DNA of 64,000 nt from VXPW01 sp965115815 (lineage in GTDB: Bacteria > Pseudomonadota > Alphaproteobacteria > TMED109), in assembly GCA_965115815.1 (NCBI GenBank), contig OZ220465.1:1364001-1428000 (forward strand), read 5' to 3'. Below, piece by piece: positions 27,648-36,678 of the stretch. The position numbers and the translations under genes were made by a program. How positions within the stretch are numbered: the stretch's first letter is position 1; each line of letters opens with the position of its first letter. The notes under the pieces were generated by a model, which had not been told where the DNA came from, searched no databases, and saw only the letters and a program-made list of their open reading frames with translations.

Positions 27648-28631
27648 ATGAAAGCCATTCTTTGCCGCGCCTTCGGCCCTACGGACTCCCTGATCGTCGG
27701 CGATGTCGACCCGCCGGTACCCGGAGCTGACGAGATCCGGATTCGAATTCACGCCGCCGGTGTCAATTTTCCCGATATTCTGATCGTGGAAGGCAAATAC
27801 CAGTTCCGGCCCGAATTTCCCTTCTCGCCCGGTGCGGAATGTGCGGGCGAAGTGATCGAGGTCGGCCGCGACGTACGGGATCTGACACCGGGTGACCGGG
27901 TCATGGCGCCGGTTGGCCACGGGGCCTTTGCCGAAGAGGTCTGTGCGCCTGCCGACACGGCCGTGAAGCTGCCGGACCATCTGGATTACCGAACTGCTGC
28001 AACCCTGCTGCTGACCTACGGCACATCTGCGCATGCGCTGATCCAGCGCGCCGGACTTGCCGCCGGCGAGACCCTCCTGGTTCATGGGGCTGCCGGCGGC
28101 GTCGGCTTGGCTGCCGTGGAAATCGGCAAGGCGCTGGGATCCCGGGTGATTGCGACGGCGGGAACCGATGCGAAGCTGACGTTCGCACGGGATCACGGTG
28201 CGGATCACGGAATCAACTATTCCAGCGGCCCGTTCAAGGATCAGGTAAGGGCGTTGACGGACGGTCGGGGTGCCGACGTGATCTACGATCCGGTGGGCGG
28301 CGATGTCTTCGACCAGTCGCTCCGCTGCATCAACTGGAACGGCCGGCTTCTTGTGATCGGGTTTGCTTCCGGAACGATTCCGTCCATGCCAGCCAATCTT
28401 CCGCTCCTCAAGGGCTGCGCAATTGTCGGGGTTTTCTGGGGTGCCTGGATCCGACGTGAGCCGGCCGCGCATCGGCGCAACATGGAACGGCTGCTTGCCT
28501 GGCAGGCCGACGGCGTCATCCGTCCGCATGTGGAACTCTCGGTGCCCCTGGCTGGGGTGCCCGACGCCTTGCGGGCCTTGCGCAACCGGGAGATCAGGGG
28601 GAAGGCCGTGGTCTTGGTTCGGGAGGACTGA
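27648..28631 (+). CDS. NADPH:quinone oxidoreductase-like protein (zinc-independent MDR)
   Basis: 327 aa, ATG at 27648 behind GACGAGGATCC. GroES-like half: IRIHAAGVNFPDILIVEGKY and FPFSPGAECAGEV. Rossmann half: LLVHGAAGGVGLAAVEIGKA, then VIATAGTDAKLTFARDHGAD, INYSSGPFKDQVR, GADVIYDPVGG and LLVIGFASG. No zinc ligands, as expected for QOR-type enzymes. Reduces quinones or enones with NADPH. Monocistronic by spacing. Confidence 0.92.
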   Translation: MKAILCRAFGPTDSLIVGDVDPPVPGADEIRIRIHAAGVNFPDILIVEGKYQFRPEFPFSPGAECAGEVIEVGRDVRDLTPGDRVMAPVGHGAFAEEVCAPADTAVKLPDHLDYRTAATLLLTYGTSAHALIQRAGLAAGETLLVHGAAGGVGLAAVEIGKALGSRVIATAGTDAKLTFARDHGADHGINYSSGPFKDQVRALTDGRGADVIYDPVGGDVFDQSLRCINWNGRLLVIGFASGTIPSMPANLPLLKGCAIVGVFWGAWIRREPAAHRRNMERLLAWQADGVIRPHVELSVPLAGVPDALRALRNREIRGKAVVLVRED

Positions 28632-28987
28632 CGGAAGATCGCCGGGTTTCGCGGAGGCGGCCCGATGTCGGCACTGCCCGGACGGCCGTCTTGAGCATGC
28701 AGCAGCGTTTCGCCCGCTCAGCTCCGAACCTGCTGCTTGGGGCATGCGCCGGACCGTTCTCCGAAACTGCGACGAGCGCGTCGATACCCCTGCGGTCGAT
28801 GGATCGGATGAAGCTCGTTCCGTTCGGCGTACGACGCGCCGATGCGGACTCCTGCATGAGGCTCCAAGTCCGCGCGCTTGGCTTCATCCCGTTGCCGTTC
28901 CGCTCCAGCTCATCATGCCTCCAGCCGCAGTCACCACGCGAACCGCGATCCGCCCGGACGGCGGTACCGGAAAAGGGTCGCTCGTCC
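28632..28987. other. Intergenic region, no gene recognised
   Basis: About 350 bp. A minus-strand frame with NGTSFIRSIDRRGIDALVAV looks faintly protein-like but has no family match that I know and no start signal. Confidence 0.35.
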
Positions 28988-29146
28988 GTATCTACTCACC
29001 CTCCTACTGATGACGAATCGTTTTTCCTGACGGATCCGGCATTGTCCCTTGCCCCTTTAACTCGCTTGCGGCCGATGACCGGAAGTGCGTGTTCCGGCTG
29101 ACAAGAAACGGATCGATCTTCGTCATCAGTAGGGGGTGAGTAGATA
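28988..29146. mobile_element. MITE-2 copy b
   Basis: GTATCTACTCACCCTCCTAC to GGGGGTGAGTAGATA, with GATGACGAA/TTCGTCATC inner repeats. It matches the outermost part of IS66 copies 1 and 2. MITE-1 joins it directly at the final TA. Confidence 0.8.
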
Positions 29147-29339
29147 GTGTCTGCACGGAAAATCACAACACATTGTATATGCAGCCATATTTGGAATCTG
29201 GAGAACCGAAGATTCCTTCTTTGAGGGCATATGACGGCATATTCCGCTGAAATCAGGCTGGATTCGATGAATCTTCGCCCTGTCAATATTGGATTTTCAT
29301 TCATGTAATCAGACTCTTAGGGATTTTCCGTGCAGACAC
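29147..29339. mobile_element. MITE-1 copy b (193 bp)
   Basis: Ends GTGTCTGCACGGAAAATCA and GGATTTTCCGTGCAGACAC, flanked by TA at 29145-29146 and 29340-29341. AT-rich interior unlike its surroundings. No gene. TA duplication and CTAG context suggest mobilisation by an IS630/Tc1-type transposase. Confidence 0.8.
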
Positions 29340-29341
29340 TA

Positions 29342-30737
29342 GTAGTACGGAACCGTTGAACTGACGACAGTATTCTGGCAAGATTTCCGTGTCGGTCCGT
29401 GTCGGCCCCGTGTCGGTGCGTGTCGGCACGCGTGAGCGTCCGATCGGTACGGCGCTTTCTTGTTCATCTCCACAGACCCGATGCCGAACGTGCAGGCGCT
29501 CACACTCTCTTGGGGATCGGACGGATCCGGTTTCCGGGAACCGAGCCTGTTTGCAGGGGTTCGGTGCGGGGATCGGAGTGGATCATGGCCAACCCTCAGG
29601 GCAGGAAGCTCGATCGAGTGCGCCTTTCGGCGTCGGAGCGCCGGGAACTCCAGGCGATCGTCGACGGTACCGGAGCCGCCTGGCGTCGTCGTCGGGCGCA
29701 GATTCTCCTGATGGCGGACGAAGGGCGCGACGGCGGCAAACTCCGGGATGTCGACATCGCGCGCGGCCTGGGTATCGGCGCTTCGACGGTCGAGCGCCTG
29801 CGCAAGCGTTGTGTTTTGGAGGGTTTGGAGGCCTCTCTCCGCCGTCGGGAGCAGGAGAACCGCCGACCGAAACTCCTGGACGGGGCGAAGGAAGCGAAGC
29901 GGGTGGCTCTGGCCTGTTCTTCCCCGCCCGAAGGTTGTGTTCGCTGGACGCTGAAGCTGCTGGCCGGCCGTCGGATGGAGATGGAGATCGTCGAGAGCAT
30001 CTCGAAGGAAACGGTACGGAGGACTCTGAAAAAAAGGAGATCAAGCCTTGGCTGAAGCAGTACGGGTGCATTCCCCCGAGCCGCAACGCGCCGTTCGTGG
30101 CGGCGATGGAGGAGGTGCTGGACACGTATCAGCGGGATTTTGCCGAAAACGAGGTTTTGGTCTGCATGGATGAGACCAGCCGGCAGCAGACGAAGGAAAC
30201 CCGCCTTCCCCGTCCCGTGCGGCCCGGGCCGCCGGAAATCGTCGACTACGAATACGAGCGAAACGGTACGGCCAATCTCTTCCTGGCGTTCGCGCCCAAT
30301 GAAAACTGGCGTACGGTGAAAGTCACTGACCGACGCACGGCGCGGGACGGGGCGCAGTTCATCCGGGAACTCGCGGACGATCCTATCCCCGGAAAGAAGA
30401 TCGTACTGGTCATGGACAACCTGAACACACACGGCCCCGCGTCGTTGTATGATGCCTTTGCACCCCGGGAGGCCATGCGGGTGCGAAAGCGGTTCGAGTT
30501 TCGGTACACGCCGAAGCACGGAAGCTGGCTCAACAGGGCCGAGATCGAAATCGGTGCGTTGTCGCGACAATGTCTTCGACGACGCATTCCTGACCGCGCC
30601 ACCCTGCTGCGGGAGACCGCGGCGTGGGTCCAGCGCCACAACGCGGCCGGCGGCACCGTCGATTGGCGGTTCACGACGGCAGACGCCCGGGTGAAACTGA
30701 AGTCTCTATACCCAGCAATCCAATGATTCCGTACTAC
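29342..30737 (+). mobile_element. IS630-family element, copy A
   Basis: Terminal repeats GTAGTACGGAAC and GATTCCGTACTAC, with flanking TA at 29340-29341 and 30738-30739. Two transposase frames joined by a seven-A tract. Three sister copies lie at 39714, 41306 and 44448. Confidence 0.9.
29585..30726 (+). CDS. IS630-family transposase, two frames joined at an A7 slippery site (copy A)
   Basis: The first frame (29585-30055) starts MANPQGRKLDRVRLSASERR and holds the HTH domains (AWRRRRAQILLMADEG, DIARGLGIGASTVERLRKR). At 30030-30036 CTG is followed by seven A and GG. A -1 slip continues into EIKPWLKQYGCIPPSRNAPF and the DDE core: VLVCMDETSRQQTKE, KKIVLVMDNLNTHGP and HGSWLNRAEIEIGALSRQ (DDE with the NRAEIE Glu). 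The second frame ends at 30726. Combined about 380 aa. Confidence 0.88.
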
Positions 30738-30739
30738 TA

Positions 30740-30870
30740 GGGCTCGCTACCCCGCCCGGCCGCGGGGCCCTCGATCCGCCGCAACCGCCCCCCGGACGGC
30801 GCATGGAGACGCGCCCCGGCGACGGCAGGGATCGCACCCCGGCCCCCGGACTCGCTACCCCGCCCGGCCT
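30740..30870. repeat. GC-rich dispersed repeat, block 1
   Basis: GGGCTCGCTACCCCGCCCGG, CCTCGATCCGCCGCAACCGC, GACGGCGCATGGAGACGCG and CGGCGACGGCAGGGATCGCA. The same modules recur at 33360-33640 and 39380-39711, on both sides of the two DUF4338-IS4 elements. Confidence 0.8.
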
Positions 30871-30871
30871 T

Positions 30872-33320
30872 TCAACAGCCCGTTGTTGACGCAAACTGGC
30901 TCATGCGGTTCCCTTCTGATTGGACGAATTCGAGTCCGGTCTTGAATTTCCGCCACGCCTGCCAGATTTTGGCAGTACCCGGAAGCGGCTGACGTTTGCT
31001 GGGTCGGAAGCCCGCCATGCGGGCGAGATCGACCACGAAGGTGCGGATGTCGGGCGGCTTCCCGGGCGGGGCCCGGATGATGCGATCGTACCGGAGCCAT
31101 CGGTAGAGAACCCCGATTTCGCGGTCGGTGAAGAACTCGAGGGCGGGGCGGGTCGCGCGCGAGGCGCTCGAGGTCCATGACCCGCCATGCGGTGATGGCA
31201 TCGAAAGCGAGGCACGTGCGCAGGTCGTCGGCGTCCTGCAGCTTGCGTTCTTCGATCCGGGCGCCGACCTTGAGGACCCGGAAGTACTCCTCGAGGGTCC
31301 CGCGTGCCTCGTACCAGGCGACGATGCGTCGAGCGTGCGGGAGGTCGGCCTCGCCCTCGGTGGAGAGCAACACCCCGTGGAGCGGATCGCGGCCCTTGGG
31401 CGGCCGGGCTTCCCGGACCGAGACGGCGAGCACGGGCATCGGCGTCCGGTCGTCCCGGTTTTTCGGCGGCACGAGGTGGACGGCGGCGGCGCGGAGCTCG
31501 AGGATCACGGTGCGCTGGAGGCGCCGACGGGGTCCGCCGCAGGCGGCGAGGTGGACCGTCTTCGTTCCCAGAACCGGCGGCTCCGCCATGGCCTCCCACA
31601 GGTCCGCCACGGAGCCGTCGCTGCGGACCACCCGTCGCTGCCGGCCGCGGTCGGAGCGTACGAGGAGCCCGACGCCGCCGGCGCGCGCCTGTCCGAACCT
31701 TTCCCAGATGTCGCCTTCGCGGTCGCAGACCGTGACCACCCGGGTGTCGGGGCAGGCGGCGGCCAGCTGGCGGGCGCGTTCGAGTCCCTGAAGCCAGCGC
31801 ACACTCTCCGGCTTGACCGCGTCGCGGTCCGGGGCTGCCGTGCCCTCGCGCTCGGTGGCGTCACAGTCCGGGGCTTCCGTGCCCTCGCGCTCGGTGGCGT
31901 CGCAGTCCGGGGCTTCCGTGCCCTCGCGCTCGGTGGCGTCGCGGTCCGGAGCTTCCGTGTCCTCGCGCTCGGTGGCGTCGCAGTCCGGGGCTTCCGTGCC
32001 CTCGCGCTGGGTGGCGTTGAGGTCGATCACGCCGAGCGGGCGGCGGCCCTCGGTCACCGCCAGCGTGAAATGGGCAAGGATTCCCCGGGTGCCCGAGCCC
32101 CCGCCTCCAAGGTTCACCCGCCCTTTCGTCTTGCAGTGCCCGTTGTAATTCAGCGTCGTGGTGTCCTGCAGGACGAGGACGACCCGCTCCTGCCGGCAGC
32201 GTTCGACCGTGGCTTCGGCGTGGGAATCGAGGATGTGTTCCATCGTGACCCGGGCGCTGGACAACAGCCGGTACGCGGCCTTCTGCGCGGCGGCGGACGG
32301 GAAGATCACGGGCAGGGACGCGCCCGGAGCGTTCTCCCAAGCCCGGCCCATCGCCAGCACCCGCGTGCGCACGCGGCCGTCGGGATGCGAACCGCGGCCA
32401 TACTCGAGGTCGGCCCAGTCGGCGTTCCCGGGCCGCCACGGCTCCGACGTGGTACCGAGGACGGCGCCCCGCTCCCGAGACAGGACCTCGCGCCAGCCCT
32501 CGGCCAAGGGCCGGATCCACACCGCCTTCGGCGCGGTCGCACGGCCTCCCGGCGGCCGGCCCGAGGTCGGTTCGGCGCAGCGGCTCCACCCGGCCGCACG
32601 ATAGCAGGTGCCGCGGTGCTCGGGTCCCACATACGTGTAGACCGCCTGCGGCCGGGTCCCGTGCGCCGCCTTCCAGTCCGCGGCCAGGCGCGCCGTCGAC
32701 CGAGCCAGCACGTGCGAGGCCAGCTGGGCGACCCGGACGCCGGGCAGCAGGAGAAAGCGGTGCTGCTGGACCAGCTGCGCCAGATTCGCGGCCCGCGCCG
32801 TCGCCGACCAGCCGATGGCCGCGTCCCGAGCCGCCTGATGCCAGCCTGCGGCCGTATACCCGAGGCCGCCGAGACGGCCGTGGCGCGACGACACGACCCA
32901 GAAGTTGAGTACCTTCCCCGGCCGGTGCTTCCAACCCTGCGGATGATGGGTCTCCATCATCTCGCGCCAGCGGCGCCGGTCCGGGGCCGCGCCCACCGGG
33001 ACCAGGGTGACCTCCCCGAGATCCGCCAGCGTGCACGCCAGCTTCCGGTCCGGGTCGGTGCGCGCCACCTCGCCGCCCGGACGGCCCGGCGTGCGGCGCG
33101 GACCCGGCCGCGCCGCGGGCAGCACGAACCCCGCCCGCTTCGCGATCCCGGGCAGAACCCCGCGCGCCTGGGACACGCAGGGCTGGCCCCGGGCGTTGCG
33201 CCAGTCCTCGCGTTCGCACAGCTCGCGCGCCAGCGCATGACGCGTCCGGCCGTCCTCGGCCGCCGCCGCCTTCAGCCACTCGACCGTGTCGGCGCGGAGA
33301 TGTCGAAGTCCGACTTGCAT
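30872..33320 (-). pseudogene. DUF4338 (DruA-like)-IS4 transposase fusion, frameshifted near its C-terminus
   Basis: ATG at 33320 (MQVGLRHLRADTVEWLK). The N-terminal part of about 300 aa is DUF4338-like: TRHALARELCEREDW, an IGWSATARAANLAQLVQQHR segment, FLLLPGVRVAQLASHVLA and GPEHRGTCYRAAGW. An IS4/Tn5-like transposase follows: VVLVLQDTTTLNYNGH, TRVVTVCDREGDIWERF and EARGTLEEYFRVLKVGARIE (E..FRVLK). Five 39-bp repeats are inserted in a loop. Near 31160 the frame shifts: the true C-terminus (EFFTDREIGVLYRWLRYD, PDIRTFVVDLARMAGF) runs to 30872 in another frame. The frameshift or an error there decides whether it is active. Confidence 0.8.
31828..32022 (-). repeat. Five 39-bp tandem repeats in the transposase gene
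   Basis: Unit GGGGCTTCCGTGCCCTCGCG, then CTCGGTGGCGTCGCAGTCC on the + strand, five times with few changes. It encodes about 13 residues each on the minus strand (DATEREGTEAPDC). The repeats lie in the variable loop between LGVIDLN and SVRWLQGLERAR, before the second catalytic Asp, and keep the reading frame. Confidence 0.9.
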
Positions 33321-33359
33321 GCCGTCACCATGACGGACGGACCGATGCACGTCAAGTGT

Positions 33360-33640
33360 GGCGGCATGAAAGCCGCCCGGCCGCGGGGCCCTCGATCCGC
33401 CGCAACCGCCCCCCGGACGGCGCCGGACACGCGGGCCGGCGACGGCCCTAGGGCTCGCTACCCCGCCCGGCCGCGGGGCCCTCGATCCGCCGCAACCGCC
33501 CCCCGGACGGCGCATGGAGACGCGCCCCGGCGACGGCAGGGATCGCACCCCGGCCCCCGGGCTCGCTACCCCGCCCGGCCGCGGGGCCCCGGGGCCCTCG
33601 ATCCGCCGGGCCGCGTGCCAGCCCGCCGCGGCCCCCGGGG
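33360..33640. repeat. GC-rich dispersed repeat, block 2
   Basis: Two to three imperfect units with CCGCGGGGCCCTCGATCCGC, GACGGCGCATGGAGACGCG and GCTCGCTACCCCGCCCGG. It contains CCCTAGGGCTCGC, the same sequence found at the right side of IS630 copy A, so its CTAG is a probable insertion target. Confidence 0.8.
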
Positions 33641-34529
33641 CCGTAGTAAGTGAGTCGCGGATGGCGTAGATGCTCACCGGGGGCCGATCCGGCCCGTCTT
33701 CGGGGTGCCCCATGCCCCCCCCCGATCCGCCGGGCCGCGTGCCGGCCCGCCGCGGCCCCTCGGACGGCGCCGGAAGGCAGCCGGCCCCCCGTCTGGTTCT
33801 GTCCCGCGGCGATCCCGCCGCGCCCCTACCCTACAGCCGGCCGGCCCGCGCCGGCGCCCCAGGGATCCGAGGAATCTCATGAACGCACCCAGCGCGCCGC
33901 CCCCGGAACGCCTTCCTCCACGGCGGCACCCTGGCAGCCGTGCCGGCCGCGAGGCACGCTCGGCACCGGCTGGAAGACATTGCGCACCTGACAAACGATC
34001 GCACCGAGGAAGCCCGCGCCGATGCGGACCTTGAACGCCTTTCGGAATGGGTCCGCGCCATCAAGAGCGCTTGAAGCCGGCCGGCCGCGGCAGGAAGATT
34101 CACGGCGACGGCTTGAGCGGCCGAGGAAGATTGCCGCATGAAACCTAGCTTTTCGGCCCGCCCGGGATCGTCCCGTGAAAGCTATCGAGAATGAACCGCC
34201 CGAATTGCGCCTGGATCAACTGCAATCACCCCAGACCCCCCCGCCAGTCTAGTAGCACCCCTCTAGCGGTCATCTAGTACCCATTTAGCACCCCTTTTCA
34301 CCCCTTTTCCCCCCGGAATCCCGGAGCGCCGGCCGCGCCGCGCTTGGCTCTTCCAGACGAGCGGCCCCCAAACGCTCCAGTTGCATTTGCCAAAAAATTA
34401 GGGAACGACAGAATTACTCGTGGGGGGTCGAAACTTTTTCCGGGTCCAATCTTGCGCGCCGCGGCGGGTTGGGTCGGCTTGACGCGCGGCCGGGATCCCG
34501 CCGGATCCCGGCCGCGTCAAGCCGAACCG
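33641..34529. other. Intergenic region, possible gene fragment and a long hairpin
   Basis: About 890 bp. Near 33910-34073 one frame reads NAFLHGGTLAAVPAARHARH, RLEDIAHLTNDRTEEARADA and LERLSEWVRAIKSA with a TGA stop. It has no in-frame start and may be the tail of a lost gene. The remainder holds short CTAG-rich AT-poor sequence and the hairpin at 34474-34525. Confidence 0.3.
34474..34525 (-). terminator. Long inverted repeat after the first RTX gene
   Basis: TCGGCTTGACGCG-CG-GCCGGGATCC, CGCC loop, then GGATCCCGGCCGCGTCAAGC and CGA: arms of about 23 bp with a 2-base bulge. It lies directly beyond the stop of the minus-strand RTX gene, so a transcript terminator is the simplest reading, although no T run follows. 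Confidence 0.55.
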
Positions 34530-35608
34530 TCAAGCGAAATGGAAGTCGGATTCGTCAAGCTCAACATCGGCGGCAAGGTGTCTGAGCTCGATTTGCCACG
34601 ACAAGTCCTCGCCTGGGTCCAGATCTTCCGCTTCCGCATCGCTGTAAACGATGGCGCGGTTTTCCTTGACGCCAGAGGGAGAAACAACCGTCAAATATAC
34701 GATTTCGAGATCTTCAAACTCGCTGACACCGTCGATCCCTTCTATTTGAATCCGGTCGTCCGACCGATCGAAGTCAAGGATCGTGTCCTTTCCGCTGTCT
34801 TGCCTGAACACGAAGACATCCTTGCCGGTCTCGCCTTTGAGCTCGTCGGTGCCGGCGTTGCCGTGCAGCGTATCGTCGCCGGCCCCGCCGTAGAGGAAGT
34901 CGTTGCCGGCGTTGCCCCAGAGCTCGTCGTTGCCGGTGCCGCCGTAGAGGAAGTCGTTGCCGGCGTCGCCGGCGAGCACGTCGTTGCCGCCGCCGCCGTA
35001 CATGCGGTCGGTGCCGTTGCCGCCTTGCAGGAAGTCGTTGCCGGGGTCGCTGAGGAATTTGTCGCCGCCGTAGATATGGTCGTCGCCGTCGCCGCCCTTC
35101 AGCCAGTCGTTGCCGGCCCCGCCGTAGAGCCAGTCGGTGTCGTTGCCGCCGTCCAGGAAGTCGCGGCCGGCTTCGCCGTAGAGGTAGTCGATACCGTCGC
35201 CGCCGAACAGATGGTCCGAGTGCTTGTCCATCAATTCGGGATCCCGGTTCGGGTCCGATCCTTTCGGGTCCGCGTTGTCGCCGCCCCAAAGCTTGTCGGT
35301 GCCGGCCCCGCCGTACATCCGGTCCGCGCCGGCCCCGCCGTAGAGCTCGTCGTCGCCGTCGTCGCCGTAGAGCTCGTCGGTGCCGTCGTCGCCGTGGAGC
35401 TCGTCGTCGCCGTCGCCGCCGCGGAGCTCGTCGTCGCCGCGGCGGCCGTAGAGCTCGTCGTCGCCGGCGTAGCCCCAGACCGGTCGTCGCCGTTCTTGCC
35501 GTAGAGCTCGTCGTCGCCGGCCAGACCGTGAATCTGGTCGTCGCGGCGGCCGCCGTAGAGCTTGTCGTCACCGGGGGTGCCGGTGATGGTCCGTCCTGGT
35601 CTAGACAT
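34530..35608 (-). pseudogene. RTX (hemolysin-type calcium-binding) protein, frame broken near 35480
   Basis: ATG at 35608 (MSRPGRTITGTPGDDKLYGG) reads nonapeptide GGxGxDxLx repeats to KNGDDR, then shifts. The correct frame resumes as VWGYAGDDELYGRRGDDELR and continues with some 20 repeats to 34530. The C-terminus (KDVFVFRQDSGKDTILDFDR, then VELDESDFHFA) is a typical uncleaved type I secretion end with an ESDF motif. A change of one base near 35480 would restore about 358 aa. The calcium-binding beta-roll would be secreted. No hlyB/D genes are in the window. Confidence 0.8.
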
Positions 35609-35656
35609 GGGATTGCCTCCTTTGGTGGAAAGGTTGGGTGAAGAAAGGATCGCGTT

Positions 35657-36622
35657 TCACGCGATGAAGTCGAAGTCGAAGTCGAAGTCGAAATCGGACT
35701 CGGTCAATTTCGCCGCCTTCGTGCCGCTGACCTTGATGCTCCATTCTCCGGATGCATCCTCGATTACGGCGTGGGGGACTACGTATTTGGGAAACTTGGC
35801 CTTGCCCGTGATGATCAGGTCGGAGAACTGGATTCCGCTGTCGGCCGTGAAGACGATCAGATCCTCGCCGTCCTTGAATTGGGATATTTCGTCGTGGCCG
35901 CTGTTCCGGCCGAACACGAAGCGATCCGCGCCGCGGGCGCCGCGCAGGTCGTCGTCGCCGGCCCCGCCGTGCAGCACGTCGTCGCCCTTGTCGCCGTCCA
36001 GGTCATCGTCGCCGGCCCCGCCGTGCAGCACGTCGTTGTTGTCTCCGCCGTTCAGGTCGTCGTCGCCGGCCCCGCCGTGCAGCACGTCGTCGCCCCAACC
36101 GCCGTTCAGGTCGTCGTCGCCCTTGCCGCCGTGCAGCACGTCGTCGCCGCCGCCGCCGTGCAGGAAGTCGTCGCCCTTGCCGCCGTACAGCCGGTCGGCG
36201 CCGGCACTGTAGTAGCCGCCGTCCAGGTGGTCGTTGCCGTCTCCGCCGCGGAGCTCGTCGTCGCCGGCGTTGCCGAACAGAGAGTCGTCGCCCTTGCCGC
36301 CGCGCAGCACGTCGTCGCCGTCGTCGCCGCTCAGGCCGTCGTCGCCGGCCCCGCCGCGGAGCACGTCGTCGCCGGCCCCGCCGTGCAGCACGTCGTCGCC
36401 GGCCCCGCCGTGCAGCCGGTCGGCGCCGTCCCAACCGAGCAGATCGTCGGTACCGGCCCCGCCGTGGAGCACGTCGTCGCCGGCCCCGCCGCGGAGCACG
36501 TCGTCGTCGCCGCCGCCGTGGAGCACGTCGTCGCCGGCGCCGGCGTCGAAGTAGTCGTTGCCGGCCCCGCCGCGGAGCTCGTCGTCGCCGTCGGTGCCGA
36601 ACACGTAGTTTCGCTGTGCCAT
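35657..36622 (-). CDS. RTX (hemolysin-type calcium-binding) protein
   Basis: 321 aa, intact, ATG at 36622 (MAQRNYVFGTDGDDELRGGA). About 20 nonapeptides of the GGAGDDVLH type, then DRFVFGRNSGHDEISQFKDG. The C-terminal domain ends LTESDFDFDFDFDFIA. The repeats bind calcium and fold outside the cell; the end is the type I secretion signal. It lies 48 bp upstream of the first RTX gene in the same direction, so they form a pair. The high identity between repeats suggests recent expansion. Confidence 0.92.
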   Translation of the reverse strand: MAQRNYVFGTDGDDELRGGAGNDYFDAGAGDDVLHGGGDDDVLRGGAGDDVLHGGAGTDDLLGWDGADRLHGGAGDDVLHGGAGDDVLRGGAGDDGLSGDDGDDVLRGGKGDDSLFGNAGDDELRGGDGNDHLDGGYYSAGADRLYGGKGDDFLHGGGGDDVLHGGKGDDDLNGGWGDDVLHGGAGDDDLNGGDNNDVLHGGAGDDDLDGDKGDDVLHGGAGDDDLRGARGADRFVFGRNSGHDEISQFKDGEDLIVFTADSGIQFSDLIITGKAKFPKYVVPHAVIEDASGEWSIKVSGTKAAKLTESDFDFDFDFDFIA

Positions 36623-36678
36623 GGTGCAATCTCCCTAGGTTCCGGCCGTCAGGTTCCGGCCGGCCGCCCGGAACCTAG

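Noticed and set aside
31128..33653. 841-aa plus-strand frame
   Set aside because: Antisense of the DUF4338-IS4 transposase gene.
34980..36600. Regular short repeats resembling a CRISPR array
   Set aside because: They are 27-bp coding repeats of RTX proteins without unique spacers; no cas genes are in the window.
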